Shown piece by piece: positions 8,601 through 18,881 of a stretch of 64,000 nucleotides of DNA (positions are counted from its first letter, which is position 1; each line of letters starts with the position of its first letter). Source of the DNA: Blastococcus sp. HT6-4 (lineage in GTDB: Bacteria > Actinomycetota > Actinomycetes > Mycobacteriales > Geodermatophilaceae); contig NZ_CP155551.1 in NCBI RefSeq assembly GCF_039679125.1, positions 2,108,001-2,172,000 on the forward strand. Reading direction: 5' to 3'. Made by a program: the position numbers and the translations under genes. The notes under the pieces were generated by a model, which was not told the DNA's origin, ran no database searches, and saw only the letters and a list, made by a program, of their open reading frames with translations.

Positions 8601-9208
8601 GGGGAGACCACCCGCTGTTCACCCACCGAGTGGTGCCGCTGGCCTCCGTCTCGCACCCCGAGACGATCGAGGCGATCGGTGAGGGTCTCGTCGCCGGCGG
8701 GCTGCCCGTCGTCGAGGTGGCCCTGCGGGGTGAGTTCGGCATGACGGCGGTGCGGCGCCTCGCCGGGCGCGACGACCTGCTCGTCGGCGCGGGCACGGTG
8801 CTCTCGGTCGAGCAGGCCCGGGCAGCCGTCGACGCGGGCGCGCAGTTCCTCGTGAGTCCCGGCCTGGACCTCGAGCTCGTCGCCTTCGCGGGTGAGGCCG
8901 GCGTACCGATGGTGCCTGGTGTGATCACGCCCACCGAGGTGCAGCGCGCCCGCGCCGCCGGGCTCACCCGACTGAAGCTGTTCCCGGCCGGGGTGTTCGG
9001 CGGGCTGTCGCTGATCGACGCGTACGCGTCGGTGTTCCGCGACATCCGGTTCATGCCGTCGGGCGGCGTCTCCCCCGGCAACCTCCCCGACTACCTCTCG
9101 CGCGCCAGCGTCTTCGCGGTGAGCGGCAGCTGGATCACGCAGGCCGCGGACGAGGGTGCCGAGGCTGTCGCCGCACGCGCCCGCGAGGCTGTCGGGGGGG
9201 CCGGGTGA
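8597..9208 (+). CDS. eda: 2-keto-3-deoxy-6-phosphogluconate (KDPG) aldolase
   Basis: 203-residue class I aldolase that cleaves KDPG to pyruvate and glyceraldehyde-3-phosphate. The Schiff-base lysine lies in LKLFPAG, the catalytic Glu in VVEVALR, and the phosphate loop in FMPSGGV. The ATG at 8597 overlaps the kduD stop by four bases and the coding end overlaps the kinase GTG by four bases, so kduD-eda-kdgK are translationally coupled. The N-terminus is somewhat short (FTHRVVPLASV) compared with enterobacterial Eda, as in actinobacterial copies. Confidence 0.94.
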   Translation: MRGDHPLFTHRVVPLASVSHPETIEAIGEGLVAGGLPVVEVALRGEFGMTAVRRLAGRDDLLVGAGTVLSVEQARAAVDAGAQFLVSPGLDLELVAFAGEAGVPMVPGVITPTEVQRARAAGLTRLKLFPAGVFGGLSLIDAYASVFRDIRFMPSGGVSPGNLPDYLSRASVFAVSGSWITQAADEGAEAVAARAREAVGGAG

Positions 9209-10170
9209 GCACCTCCCCCGCCGATGTCGTCGTCGTCGGTGAGAGCCTCGGACTGCTCGTCGGCGAGCAGACGGGGCGCCTCGCGCGCGGCGAGCGGATG
9301 CGGCTGACCTTCGGTGGTGCGGAGAGCAACGTCGCGATCGGGGTGTCTCGACTGGGCGGCTCGGCCGCATGGATCGGCCGCCTGGGCGCCGACGCTGTCG
9401 GAGCGATGATCATGCGTGAGCTGCGTGCCGAGGGCGTCGCCGTGCATGCGGCGACCGAGTCGGCAGCGGCGACCGCGCTCATGCTCAAGGAGCGCGTGCG
9501 CCCCGGCGCCAGCCGCATCACCTACTACCGGCACGGGCAGGCAGGCAGTCGGCTGTCACCGGCCGACATCCCGACCGACGTCGTGACCTCGGCGAAGGTG
9601 CTGCACATGACCGGGATCTCGGTGGCGCTGGGGGCGGGGCCTCGGGATGCTGCGACGCACGCCGCTGATCTCGCCCGCGAGAGCGGCACGCTCGTGTCGT
9701 TCGACGTGAACCACCGCGCAACGCTCGTCGATGACCTCGAGCAGACACGACGCGGCTACCTCGCTCTCGCCGAACGCGCCGATCTGCTCTTCGCCGGCAA
9801 CGACGAGGCGGAGCTCCTCACCGGGGAGAGCGACCCGGAGCGGCAGCTCGATGCGATGCTCGCGCTCGGTGCTCAGCAGGCCGTGGTCAAGCTCGGCGAA
9901 GACGGCGCGATCGCGGCGACCGCGAACGGCGACCGCCTGCGCCAGGGCGCGTTCCGGGTTTCAGCCGTCGACACGGTCGGCGCGGGCGACGCGTTCGTCG
10001 CGGGCTGGCTCGCCTCGTTGGTCGATGGTGGCGACCTCGACGCTCGGCTCGACACCGCTGTCCGCTGCGGAGCGCTGGCCTGCCTGACCGAGGGCGACTG
10101 GGAAGCCGCGCCGACGCGGGTCGACCTCGCCTGGCTGGACGCGAGCCACCTGGACCCCGTCTCGCGTTGA
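9205..10170 (+). CDS. kdgK: 2-dehydro-3-deoxygluconokinase (PfkB family)
   Basis: 321-residue carbohydrate kinase that phosphorylates 2-keto-3-deoxygluconate to KDPG, the substrate of the aldolase encoded immediately upstream. PfkB signatures are present: GGAESNVAIG near the N-terminus for sugar binding and DTVGAGDAF near the C-terminus, whose Asp is the catalytic base. The GTG start overlaps the eda stop (GTGA). It is the last gene of the plus arm. An in-frame, high-GC3 coding-like stretch follows its stop codon. Confidence 0.93.
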   Translation: MSTSPADVVVVGESLGLLVGEQTGRLARGERMRLTFGGAESNVAIGVSRLGGSAAWIGRLGADAVGAMIMRELRAEGVAVHAATESAAATALMLKERVRPGASRITYYRHGQAGSRLSPADIPTDVVTSAKVLHMTGISVALGAGPRDAATHAADLARESGTLVSFDVNHRATLVDDLEQTRRGYLALAERADLLFAGNDEAELLTGESDPERQLDAMLALGAQQAVVKLGEDGAIAATANGDRLRQGAFRVSAVDTVGAGDAFVAGWLASLVDGGDLDARLDTAVRCGALACLTEGDWEAAPTRVDLAWLDASHLDPVSR

Positions 10171-10408
10171 GGAGCTCTCTTCGGCGCCAGCGCATCGACC
10201 GGAACGTGGGAGGACGGCGACGACGAGCTGGTCCTCGGGGCATCGGAACCTGTCCCGCTCGAAGAGTTCGAGCCGGTTCGAGCGGCCGACCACCCGCATG
10301 CCACGCTCGCAGTCACGTCCTACCGGGATCATGTCGTTGTTGCGCTTCTCGCCGCGCTCCCGGTGGGAACCACCTGCCGCCGCACGGACCAGCTGAGAGG
10401 GACACCTG

Positions 10409-10422
<14 letters not shown>
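10171..10422 (+). pseudogene. Coding-like remnant without start, product not recognised
   Basis: Directly after the kdgK stop, and in its frame, an 83-codon open stretch runs to a TGA at 10420. Third positions are mostly G or C and the translation looks protein-like (WEDGDDELVLGASEPVPLEE, then HPHATLAVTSYRDHVVVALL). There is no start codon with a ribosome site and the end overlaps the next gene's ATG at 10409. It looks like the tail of a truncated gene. A 15-base palindrome, CTCGAAGAGTTCGAG, lies at 10258-10272 within it. Confidence 0.35.
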
Positions 10423-11704
<1,282 letters not shown>

Positions 11705-11730
11705 GCGGCGCAGGTCCCTGGTTCGGCGCA

Positions 11731-11773
11731 GGCCCCGTGGTCGGCGCGCCTCGGGCGCGCCGACCACGGGGCC
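11731..11773 (+). terminator. Perfect 20-bp hairpin, transcription terminator
   Basis: Bases 11731-11750 and 11754-11773 are perfectly complementary with a TCG loop. It begins 27 bases after the acyl-CoA dehydrogenase stop. No T-tract follows, which is usual for high-GC actinobacterial terminators. Its symmetry would also stop transcription coming from the minus-strand LysM gene. Confidence 0.8.
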
Positions 11774-12034
11774 GGGATGGCCGCGTACCAGCAGGCGCCT
11801 CCCGGCATGGGCGCCGACGGTGCCGAGCGGATCAGCCGACCGCTCGGCATCGACGGCCGGGAGGTGGCTACCGAGTTCGTCGTCCCGCGGACTCCGGTCG
11901 GTCCCCGGCGGAGCTCCGTCCGCCGGGGCCCCACCGGAGCCTGGCCGGCCGGTTGCCCCGACTCCCCCGGAGCCCCGGAGCGATCCGGTCCGGCCCCGGC
12001 CTGGGACGAGCCACCGTCGACGACGCCGACGGCC

Positions 12035-13111
12035 TCAGTGCTCGTGGGGTATGACGAGCACCTGACCAGCTCGGATGACCGTGGTCGTCAGTTGGTTGGC
12101 CGACATGATGTCGTCGACCCGGACCCCGTGGGCCAGCGCGATGTGACCGAGCGTGTCCCCCACGGCGACGGCGTACCCGCTCTGCGGGGACGCTGGGGCT
12201 TCTGCAGCTTCCTGCGAAGCGGGGACCGCGAGCACCTGGCCGGCCCGGATGACGGTGGACGTCAGCTCATTGGCCGCCACGATGCCTTCGACCGGGATCC
12301 CGTGGGCCAGCGCGATGTGACCGAGCGTGTCCCCGGGGGCGACGGTGTACTGCCTCGTCGGTGGTGCGGGTTCCATGGGCGGTGCCGGCTCGTCGGGTGG
12401 CGCCGGCTCGTCGGCCGGTGCCGGGGCCGGGGGTCGCCATGCGACGTCGGCGGCCACCCCGGTCCACCAGGACGTCTGCCGCAGGGCACCGCTCCAGGAC
12501 AGCGAGATGTGCACGTGGCCGGTGTGCGCGTCGGCGCCCTGGTACGGCAGCCAGCCCTCGGTGGCGCGTTCGGCGGACCAGATCCGGTGGTCCCAGATGA
12601 CGTACATGACGCCGAGCCGCCGGGCGTTGTACGCGTCCTCCCCCGCCGGGCCGGGCGCGACGAGCCAGCCGAGGAACTCCTCGGCGGCGACCCGCTCTGC
12701 CGGGATCTCCGCCTTCAGCATCCAGTCCCAGGCACGCCCTTCCTTGTGCTCGCTCGTCCCGCCCCAGGCGCAGTCACGGACGTACCCGCCGTTCCAGCCG
12801 ACGCCATAGTGGGTGAGCACCGTCTCGGCCAGCGCCCGGACGCCCGGCTTGGCGACCGGGTCACAGGTCGTCTGCCCGACGTAGGGGGCGAGGGGTTCGA
12901 GCTCGGGTGGTGCGGCTGCGGCTGCGGGTGCGGTCGGGCCGGGCACGTCGTCCGCGTGCGCGGGTGCAACCAGGAAGCCGACGGCGCCGGCCGTGGCGAG
13001 CGGGAGGGCCACGGACCACCGGCGCCTGGCCCGGCGTGGGCCGGCGGGACTGCTGGGACCCCACCATGTCGACAGACGCACGCAGTCCTCCAGTGCCCGG
13101 TGAAGGCTCAT
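12035..13111 (-). CDS. Secreted LysM protein with an M15-like (D-Ala carboxypeptidase-fold) domain
   Basis: 358-residue exported cell-wall protein. An Arg-rich N-terminus and a hydrophobic segment ending AHA form a signal peptide at about residues 25-50. The middle domain (about 70-210) has WGGTSEHKEGRAWDWML and, near its end, HTGHVHISLSW, matching the His/Asp pattern of M15/VanY-like peptidoglycan enzymes. A Pro/Ala/Glu-rich linker leads to two LysM repeats, each containing GDTLGHIALAHG, at about 255-300 and 310-355. It should bind and possibly trim peptidoglycan. I looked upstream for a c-di-AMP riboswitch, common before such genes, and found none. Confidence 0.87.
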   Translation of the reverse strand: MSLHRALEDCVRLSTWWGPSSPAGPRRARRRWSVALPLATAGAVGFLVAPAHADDVPGPTAPAAAAAPPELEPLAPYVGQTTCDPVAKPGVRALAETVLTHYGVGWNGGYVRDCAWGGTSEHKEGRAWDWMLKAEIPAERVAAEEFLGWLVAPGPAGEDAYNARRLGVMYVIWDHRIWSAERATEGWLPYQGADAHTGHVHISLSWSGALRQTSWWTGVAADVAWRPPAPAPADEPAPPDEPAPPMEPAPPTRQYTVAPGDTLGHIALAHGIPVEGIVAANELTSTVIRAGQVLAVPASQEAAEAPASPQSGYAVAVGDTLGHIALAHGVRVDDIMSANQLTTTVIRAGQVLVIPHEH

Positions 13112-13385
13112 CGCACGGGACGTGAGCCGCCCGGGTCCACCCCGCCAGCTGGGGCGACGGGATGGCACGGCGCGTCCCCCACCGAGCGGAACCGGCCATG
13201 TCCGGATACGACCTGACACCCTCTCCGACCACCTGCTCCCTCGTCCCGGCACGAATCCGACGGCCAGGAGGACCACCGCGCCTGGGGCCACCGGGCGCCC
13301 GCGGGAGGCCGGCATCCAGGTCAACCCGCCCCGCCGTCCGGGGCCGGGTGGCTCGGCAGGGCACACCGCGCGGCGGAAGGGGTCG

Positions 13386-13640
13386 TCAGCGGATGTCGCG
13401 CATCGGGGCGATGCAGCAGCCGTCGCAGGGATGGGCGGTGGAGACCCCACCGACGGACTGGAGATCGATGACGTCGTCGGGGTCGGGGTGCCCGATGCCG
13501 TGGGCGCAGCGGCGGAGGGAGTAGCCGCGGTCAGCGCTCCAGGTCATGGGCCAGCTCCGCATGTGGTGGTCGCTCGGGCGGTGCCAGCAGCACGGGCGGC
13601 CGGCACAGGTCTCGGGGTCATGTGGTGCGGCGGGGCTCAT
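13386..13640 (-). CDS. Small Cys/His-rich hypothetical protein
   Basis: 84-residue protein with AGAAGGA correctly spaced before the ATG at 13640. It holds a CAGRPCCWH cluster near the N-terminus, CAHGIGHPDPDD in the middle and HPCDGCC near the C-terminus: seven cysteines with histidines in clusters. Similar short proteins with a C-x-HG-x-GHPDPDD core occur in related actinobacteria. The spacing suggests metal binding, possibly zinc. No function is known to me, and the gene stands alone between non-coding stretches. Confidence 0.65.
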   Translation of the reverse strand: MSPAAPHDPETCAGRPCCWHRPSDHHMRSWPMTWSADRGYSLRRCAHGIGHPDPDDVIDLQSVGGVSTAHPCDGCCIAPMRDIR

Positions 13641-14029
13641 CGGGTCCTTCTGACGTGTCGAGCAGCCCTGTCGGCCTGCACCTCCCCCGCCCCTGGACGG
13701 AGCCGGGGCCGCCCATGCGGTGAGGAGGACGGCATGGGCTCCCCAGCCGGGGAACTGCTGGGTCCGGGAGCGAGCAGGTCTCCGTCGGGGATCGACACAG
13801 CAGCACTGTCGACGGCCAACCTGGGACCTCCGGGCAACCAGCCTGTACGGCGCCTGCGAAGGGGTGGGCGCAGGTAGCGCGTCGCCCCCCGGACGGCGAG
13901 GTGGACTCCCGCGGTCGTCAGGCCCTGGGAGCGCATCCACCCGGTTCGACTGGGACGCGATCGGGTAGCGCACAACTGACGTCGGCGGGAGCGTCGGCGG
14001 CCATCCCGACGCGCGAGGAGATCGCACTC
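13641..14029. other. 389-base stretch with no recognisable gene
   Basis: Only short shadow ORFs occur here. GAGGAG at 14015-14020 serves the next gene. I see no RNA gene, repeat or convincing promoter element. Confidence 0.4.
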
Positions 14030-14278
14030 ATGAGCATGACCGGCACGGACGCCGCGACCGGCTCCCGGGACATCAAGAACCACGAGAGGACCAGCTTCGC
14101 CGACCTCGGCAAGGAGATGTGGTCCTACCTCACCGGCAAGGGCGCCGCGATCAACTACGAGTTCGTGGACATGACCGTCGAGGTGCCCCGGGAGACCGGA
14201 TCGGACGCCCCGCGCGCCGTCTGGCGGCTCAACGGCACGCTGCGCATCACGACCGCCGAGATCGCCGGCCGGGGATGA
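14030..14278 (+). CDS. Small conserved hypothetical protein
   Basis: 82-residue soluble protein of unknown function. GAGGAG lies nine bases before the ATG. The sequence has a charged N-terminus, then FADLGKEMWSYLTGKG and a beta-rich half (INYEFVDMTVEVP, WRLNGTLRITT). Its stop overlaps the ATG of the next gene by four bases, so the two are co-translated and probably act together. I do not recognise a domain. Confidence 0.7.
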   Translation: MSMTGTDAATGSRDIKNHERTSFADLGKEMWSYLTGKGAAINYEFVDMTVEVPRETGSDAPRAVWRLNGTLRITTAEIAGRG

Positions 14279-14703
14279 CGGACGCGCGCGGCCCCGTGCA
14301 CCTGTCCGGAGAGCTCTCGCTGGAGGTGGACGGGGCGGGCGTGCAGGTGCTCGCCGACGGCGCGGACGTGCGGATCGTCGCCGAGGACGTCGGCGCCTTC
14401 GTGGCCCGGGTCCGGGAGGCCGCGACCGCACGGTCGGGGGTGGCGCCGGGCCGGCGGGACCTGGGTGGGCTGGCCGAGGCCCTGGCCGCCTCCGGGGTCA
14501 CCGCGCACCTGGAGTCCCCGACGCGCCCGGTGGCCGTCGCCGGCGCCGGCGTCGACTCCCCGGCCGGGGCGCTGCTGCTGGGCACCCGGCGGGTGCGGCC
14601 GGGCGCGGCCGTGGTGGTCGCCGCCGGCCGCGGCCGGCGGCTGCTCGCCGCGGGCGCCGTCGCGGTGGTGCTGGTGACCGTCCTCGCCCGCCGCCGCAGG
14701 TGA
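14275..14703 (+). CDS. Hypothetical tail-anchored membrane protein
   Basis: 142-residue protein. The first 110 residues are soluble and Ala/Gly/Val-rich; a single hydrophobic segment (LLAAGAVAVVLVTVL) followed by RRRR ends the protein, as in a C-terminal membrane anchor. The start overlaps the preceding gene (ATGA). The pair could be a small membrane-linked complex, but no family is recognised. Confidence 0.65.
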   Translation: MTDARGPVHLSGELSLEVDGAGVQVLADGADVRIVAEDVGAFVARVREAATARSGVAPGRRDLGGLAEALAASGVTAHLESPTRPVAVAGAGVDSPAGALLLGTRRVRPGAAVVVAAGRGRRLLAAGAVAVVLVTVLARRRR

Positions 14704-14738
14704 CCCGCCGGCGGGCTCTCGGCGGCCGCCGTCCGCGC

Positions 14739-15500
14739 TCACCCGGGCGACGGTGACCGCTCCTCCGCGAGGCGGTCGGCGAACAGCGGCGGCAGGTAGC
14801 GCAGCATCAGGGCCGACCAGACCAGGTGCGTGAGCACGGGGGCCTGGATCCCTCCGGTGACCCTGCGCTGTACCGCGAAGAGCAGACCCATCGGGACGCT
14901 CGCCAGCACGAGCGCCGCGTTGCGGGTGGCCGTGGTGGCCAGGGCGTACACCGCGGTCGACGCCAGCACCGGCCGGTCCGCGCCCGCCGCCGCGTAGAGC
15001 GCGCCGCGGAAGAACACCTCCTCCGCCACGCCGTTGGCCAGCGTGGTGGTGAGCACGAGCGGGTTCGACCCCTGGTCGGCGTAGCGGAGCACCGAGCCGA
15101 TCGCCCGGTCCAGGACCGGGATCCGCCGGGCGACCAGCGCCGCCGCGTAGAAGGCCCCGAAGGCGCCGATCCCCGAGGCGACCGGCGTGAGCACGGGCCG
15201 GCGCAGCCGGTCGCCGGGCCCGAACATCCGTCCCAGGTGCAGTGGCCCGGACGCCAGCCCGCCGACGACCCAGGTGCCGGCGACCCCGAGGGTCAGCCCG
15301 TAGAACCGTGGTGAGCCCGGCGGCGTCGACAGCGACACCCCGAGCAGCGACGCGCCGGTGACCGCGACGACGCCGGTGACCCGCCGGCGACGGCGGAAGG
15401 CCGCGTCGGTCTCCCAGTGGTCGCGCGGGACCGCCCGCAGCAGCGGCCCGGCCGCCCGCTCGACCGCCGCCCGCAGCCGGTGCCCTCGGCGGCGGGTCAC
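14739..15500 (-). CDS. CPBP-family intramembrane glutamic endopeptidase (CAAX protease-like)
   Basis: 253-residue polytopic membrane protein. The Abi/CPBP motif EEVFFRG (Glu-Glu-x3-Arg) is visible at about residue 160, and the second motif histidine lies in VLTHLVWSALML near residue 225. Several hydrophobic helices flank these. Family members cleave membrane-proximal peptides; some mature bacteriocins or give self-immunity. The GTG at 15500 overlaps the stop of the upstream epimerase gene by four bases, so the two form an operon. Confidence 0.85.
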   Translation of the reverse strand: MTRRRGHRLRAAVERAAGPLLRAVPRDHWETDAAFRRRRRVTGVVAVTGASLLGVSLSTPPGSPRFYGLTLGVAGTWVVGGLASGPLHLGRMFGPGDRLRRPVLTPVASGIGAFGAFYAAALVARRIPVLDRAIGSVLRYADQGSNPLVLTTTLANGVAEEVFFRGALYAAAGADRPVLASTAVYALATTATRNAALVLASVPMGLLFAVQRRVTGGIQAPVLTHLVWSALMLRYLPPLFADRLAEERSPSPG

Positions 15501-16444
15501 CGCCGGGCTCCGCGGCTCAGCCACCCGCCGCGCCGCTCCCCCACCTGCTGCCGGCGTTCCCGCGCCCGCTCCATCAGGGCGGTGAGCACCATCTCGTCGT
15601 AGTCCATGGGCTCGAACGGGACGGCCGAGCGGATGGCGTCGTCGGTCGCGACCACCTCGATGGTCATCGAGTCGATGAGCGAGCGGCCGGTGGCGACGTC
15701 CACGTCGGTGACCAGGGCCAGCCAGCGCGAGGACAGCTGCGGGCTGAGCAGCGGCACGGGGACGACGAACAGGTGCCGGTTCTGGATCTCGGCCACCCGG
15801 GTGAGCATCTGCAGGTAGGTGAGCACCTCCGGGCCGCCCACCTCGAACACCCGTCCCGCCGTGTCCGGTGCGTCGAGGACGCCGACCAGGTACCGGACGA
15901 CGTCGGCGACCGAGATCGGCTGCGTCCGCGTGCTGACCCACCGGGGGGTGACCATCGCGGGCAGGTGGGCCACCAGCTGGCGGGTCATCTCCCAGGAGAC
16001 CCCGCCGTGGCCGACCACGATGCCCGCGCGCAGCACGGTTACCGGCAGACCGGTGCCGCCCAGGAGCCGCTCGACCTCGCGGCGGCTGCGCAGGTGCGGC
16101 GACAGCCGGTCGTCGTCCCGGCCCAGGCCGCCGAGGTAGACGATCCGGCCGACCCCGGCCGCGGCGGCGGCCCGGGCGAAGGCATGCGCCGCGTCGGCGT
16201 CCTTGCGCTCGAAGTCCGGGTCGCCGAGGGAGTGCACCAGGTAGTAGGCGACCTCGCAGCCCTCGAGCGCCGCCCGCAGCGATGCCTCGTCGCCGACGTC
16301 GCCCGCCACCGGGGTGCCGGCCCCGCGGTAGCTCTCCGGACGTCGGGTCATCGCCCGGACGTCGTGGCCCGCCTCGTCCAGCGCGGTGGCCAGCCGGCTG
16401 CCCACGAACCCCGACGCGCCGGTGACCAGGACCCTCACCGGCAC
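15497..16444 (-). CDS. NAD(P)H-binding atypical SDR (NmrA/epimerase-like)
   Basis: 315-residue extended-type SDR. The nucleotide-binding start VLVTGASGFVGSRLA and the loop AMTRRPES are clear, followed by YYLVHSLG and LRAGIVVGHGG, typical of the group annotated as NAD(P)H-binding protein or ubiquinone-associated epimerase (NDUFA9-like, SDR_a5). Substrate unknown. The GTG at 16444 is the only start before the Rossmann motif. It leads a two-gene operon with the CPBP protease. Confidence 0.85.
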   Translation of the reverse strand: MPVRVLVTGASGFVGSRLATALDEAGHDVRAMTRRPESYRGAGTPVAGDVGDEASLRAALEGCEVAYYLVHSLGDPDFERKDADAAHAFARAAAAAGVGRIVYLGGLGRDDDRLSPHLRSRREVERLLGGTGLPVTVLRAGIVVGHGGVSWEMTRQLVAHLPAMVTPRWVSTRTQPISVADVVRYLVGVLDAPDTAGRVFEVGGPEVLTYLQMLTRVAEIQNRHLFVVPVPLLSPQLSSRWLALVTDVDVATGRSLIDSMTIEVVATDDAIRSAVPFEPMDYDEMVLTALMERARERRQQVGERRGGWLSRGARR

Positions 16445-16586
16445 AGCCTCACCCGGCCGGCCGGTGGGCGCGACCTGTAGGCGTCTCCGGCCGGGGATGA
16501 CACGATCTCCGTCGGTGCGGGGCCCCTGCCGGCCGGCCTCCGCGACCCGGAGCCTCCGGTCCCGTTCGCCCAGTGAGGAAGACGCG

Positions 16587-18107
16587 ATGACGCAGAACCC
16601 AGGACGGACGATCTACATCGACGGGCAGTGGCGTGGGGCCGACGGGGGCGCGACGTTCAGCGTCACGGATCCGGCCACGGGTGAGGTCATCGGGCAGGCC
16701 GCGGATGGCGGCCGGGTCGACACCGAGGCGGCCATCGCGGCTGCCGACCGCGCGTTGCCGGCCTGGTCGGGCGCCACGGCCTACGAGCGCGCGGCCGTCC
16801 TCGCGAAGGCGGATTCCCTGATGCGGGAGCGACGGAAGGACCTCGCCGCGCTGATGACCCGGGAGCAGGGCAAGCCGCTGAAGGCCTCGATGAACGAGGT
16901 GGCGTACGCCGCTGACTTCCTGGCGTGGTTCGCCGAGGAGGCCAAGCGCGTCGGTGGTGTCACGATCCCCTCGGCGCGGGCCGACCAGCGGTTCCTGACG
17001 ATGCGTCAGCCGGTCGGCGTGGTTGCGGCGATCACCCCCTGGAACTACCCGATCTCGATGCTGACCCGCAAGCTCGCACCGGCCATCGCCGCCGGGTGCA
17101 CCTCGGTGCTCAAGCCCGCCGACCAGACGCCGCTGTGCGCGGTGGCGACGGTGCAGCTGCTGGCCGATGCGGGGGTTCCCGCCGGGGTGGTCAACATGGT
17201 CACCACCACGCGCCCGGCCGAGGTCGGCGACGCGCTGCTGGAGTCGCCGGTGGTGCGGAAGCTGACGTTCACCGGCTCCACGGGGGTCGGGAAGATGCTG
17301 GCCGCGAGGGCCGGCGCCACGCTGAAGCGGGTGTCGGTGGAACTGGGCGGCCACGCGCCCTTCATCGTCTTCCCCGACGCCGATCCGGTCCGCGCGGCGA
17401 AGGGTGCCGCGCTGGTGAAGTTCCTCAACACCGGCCAGGCGTGCATCAGCCCCAACCGCATCTACGTCCACCGCTCCGTCTACGACACCTTCGTCACGAC
17501 GCTCGAGCAGCGGATCGCGGCGCTCCGCGTCGGCAAGGGCGACCAGGACGGCGTCTCGATCGGCCCGCTCATCGACGAGCGAGCCGTGGCCAAGATGGAG
17601 GCCCAGGTGCTCGACGCCCGCACCCGCGGCGCCCGGGTGGTGGCGGGAGGCCGGCGCCTGCAGGTCGACGGCCTGGAGGGCACGACCTTCTTCTCGCCGA
17701 CGCTGCTCGCCGACGTGACGCCGGACATGCTCATCTCCCGCGAGGAGACCTTCGGCCCGATCGCCGCGGTCACCCCGTTCGACGACGAGGACGAGGTCGT
17801 CGCCCGGGCGAACGACACCGAGTACGGCCTCGCCGCGTACGTCTACACCAACGACCTGTCCACGGCGATCCGCGTGACCGAGAAGCTGCGGTTCGGGATG
17901 GTCGGGATCAACGACATCAACCCCACGTCCGCCGCGGCTCCCTTCGGCGGGATCAAGGCCAGCGGCCTGGGCCGTGAAGGCGGGTACGAGGGGATCGACG
18001 AGTACCTCGACACCAAGCTCGTCGGCATCTCGATCCAGTCGAGCCTTCGCCGTTCCCGCGGCAGCGGGCTCAGGCCGCGGCGGCCCGCTCCAGGGCGCGC
18101 CTCGTGA
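16587..18107 (+). CDS. NAD(P)-dependent aldehyde dehydrogenase (succinate-semialdehyde dehydrogenase-like)
   Basis: 506-residue enzyme oxidising an aldehyde to the acid. The catalytic Cys is in NTGQACISPNRIYVH and the general-base Glu in VSVELGGHAPF; the cofactor stretch is TFTGSTGVGKM. The overall pattern (ITPWNYPISM, GREGGYEGIDEYLDTK) is of the GabD/SSADH type. GAGGAA precedes the ATG at 16587. The family normally ends near the LVGISI stretch; here about 20 extra Arg/Pro-rich residues read through the antisense of the converging coxM gene (overlap 18070-18107). Confidence 0.92.
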   Translation: MTQNPGRTIYIDGQWRGADGGATFSVTDPATGEVIGQAADGGRVDTEAAIAAADRALPAWSGATAYERAAVLAKADSLMRERRKDLAALMTREQGKPLKASMNEVAYAADFLAWFAEEAKRVGGVTIPSARADQRFLTMRQPVGVVAAITPWNYPISMLTRKLAPAIAAGCTSVLKPADQTPLCAVATVQLLADAGVPAGVVNMVTTTRPAEVGDALLESPVVRKLTFTGSTGVGKMLAARAGATLKRVSVELGGHAPFIVFPDADPVRAAKGAALVKFLNTGQACISPNRIYVHRSVYDTFVTTLEQRIAALRVGKGDQDGVSIGPLIDERAVAKMEAQVLDARTRGARVVAGGRRLQVDGLEGTTFFSPTLLADVTPDMLISREETFGPIAAVTPFDDEDEVVARANDTEYGLAAYVYTNDLSTAIRVTEKLRFGMVGINDINPTSAAAPFGGIKASGLGREGGYEGIDEYLDTKLVGISIQSSLRRSRGSGLRPRRPAPGRAS

Positions 18108-18881
18108 GGAGCCGGGCCAGGTGCCGCCGGTACTCGGCGTCGGCGTGCATGTCGGCTCCCGGCGACGTCCCCTGGTCGGCGAGCCCGGCGGCCTCGGCGA
18201 TCGATGCCCCGCGGGCGAGCGCCTCCTCGGTCGCCGTCGCGCGGAGCACCGTGCCCGCCATGTTGGCCAGCGCCACCCGTCCGTCGACGGCGGCGGCGGC
18301 CACGATCGGCCAGTCGTTCTCCCGCCGGGTGAACTTCTCGTAGGCCCATCCGGTGGAGCCGGTGCGCGGCACCCGCAGCTCGACGACCATCTCGTCGGGC
18401 GACATGGCCGTCTCGAAGAAGCCGGTCCAGAAGTCGGTCACCGGGACAGGGCGGCGCCCACCGGGCCCCTGCAGGACCACGGTCCCGCCGAGGGCGAGCA
18501 AGGCGGTCGGCAGGTCGGACGCCGGGTCGCTGTGCGCCGTGGTGCCGCCGATCGTGCCGCGGTGCCGGACCTGGGGGTCGCCCACCCGGCCGGCCACGTG
18601 CGGCAGGATCGGCACCTCGGCACGGGCGACGTCGTCGCGCTCCAGCTCGTGGTGGCGGGTGCACGCACCGATCGCCACCTCGTCGCCCTCGACCCGGACG
18701 TAGGACAGGTCGGCGATCCCGCCGATGTCGATCAGCACGCTCGGCACGGCGAGCCGCAGCTTCATGATGGGCAGCAGCGAGTGGCCGCCGGCGAGCAGCT
18801 TGGCGTCCTCACCGTGCTCGGCCAGGGACGCCAGCGCCTCGTCGACCGAGTGCACCTTCACGTAGTCGAACGGGGACGGGA

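Noticed and set aside
13112-13385. Possible c-di-AMP (ydaO) riboswitch before the LysM gene
   Set aside because: Such elements are common before cell-wall genes in actinobacteria, but the conserved GGGTGAAT and GACAGCTAACC-type blocks are not present on the minus strand here.
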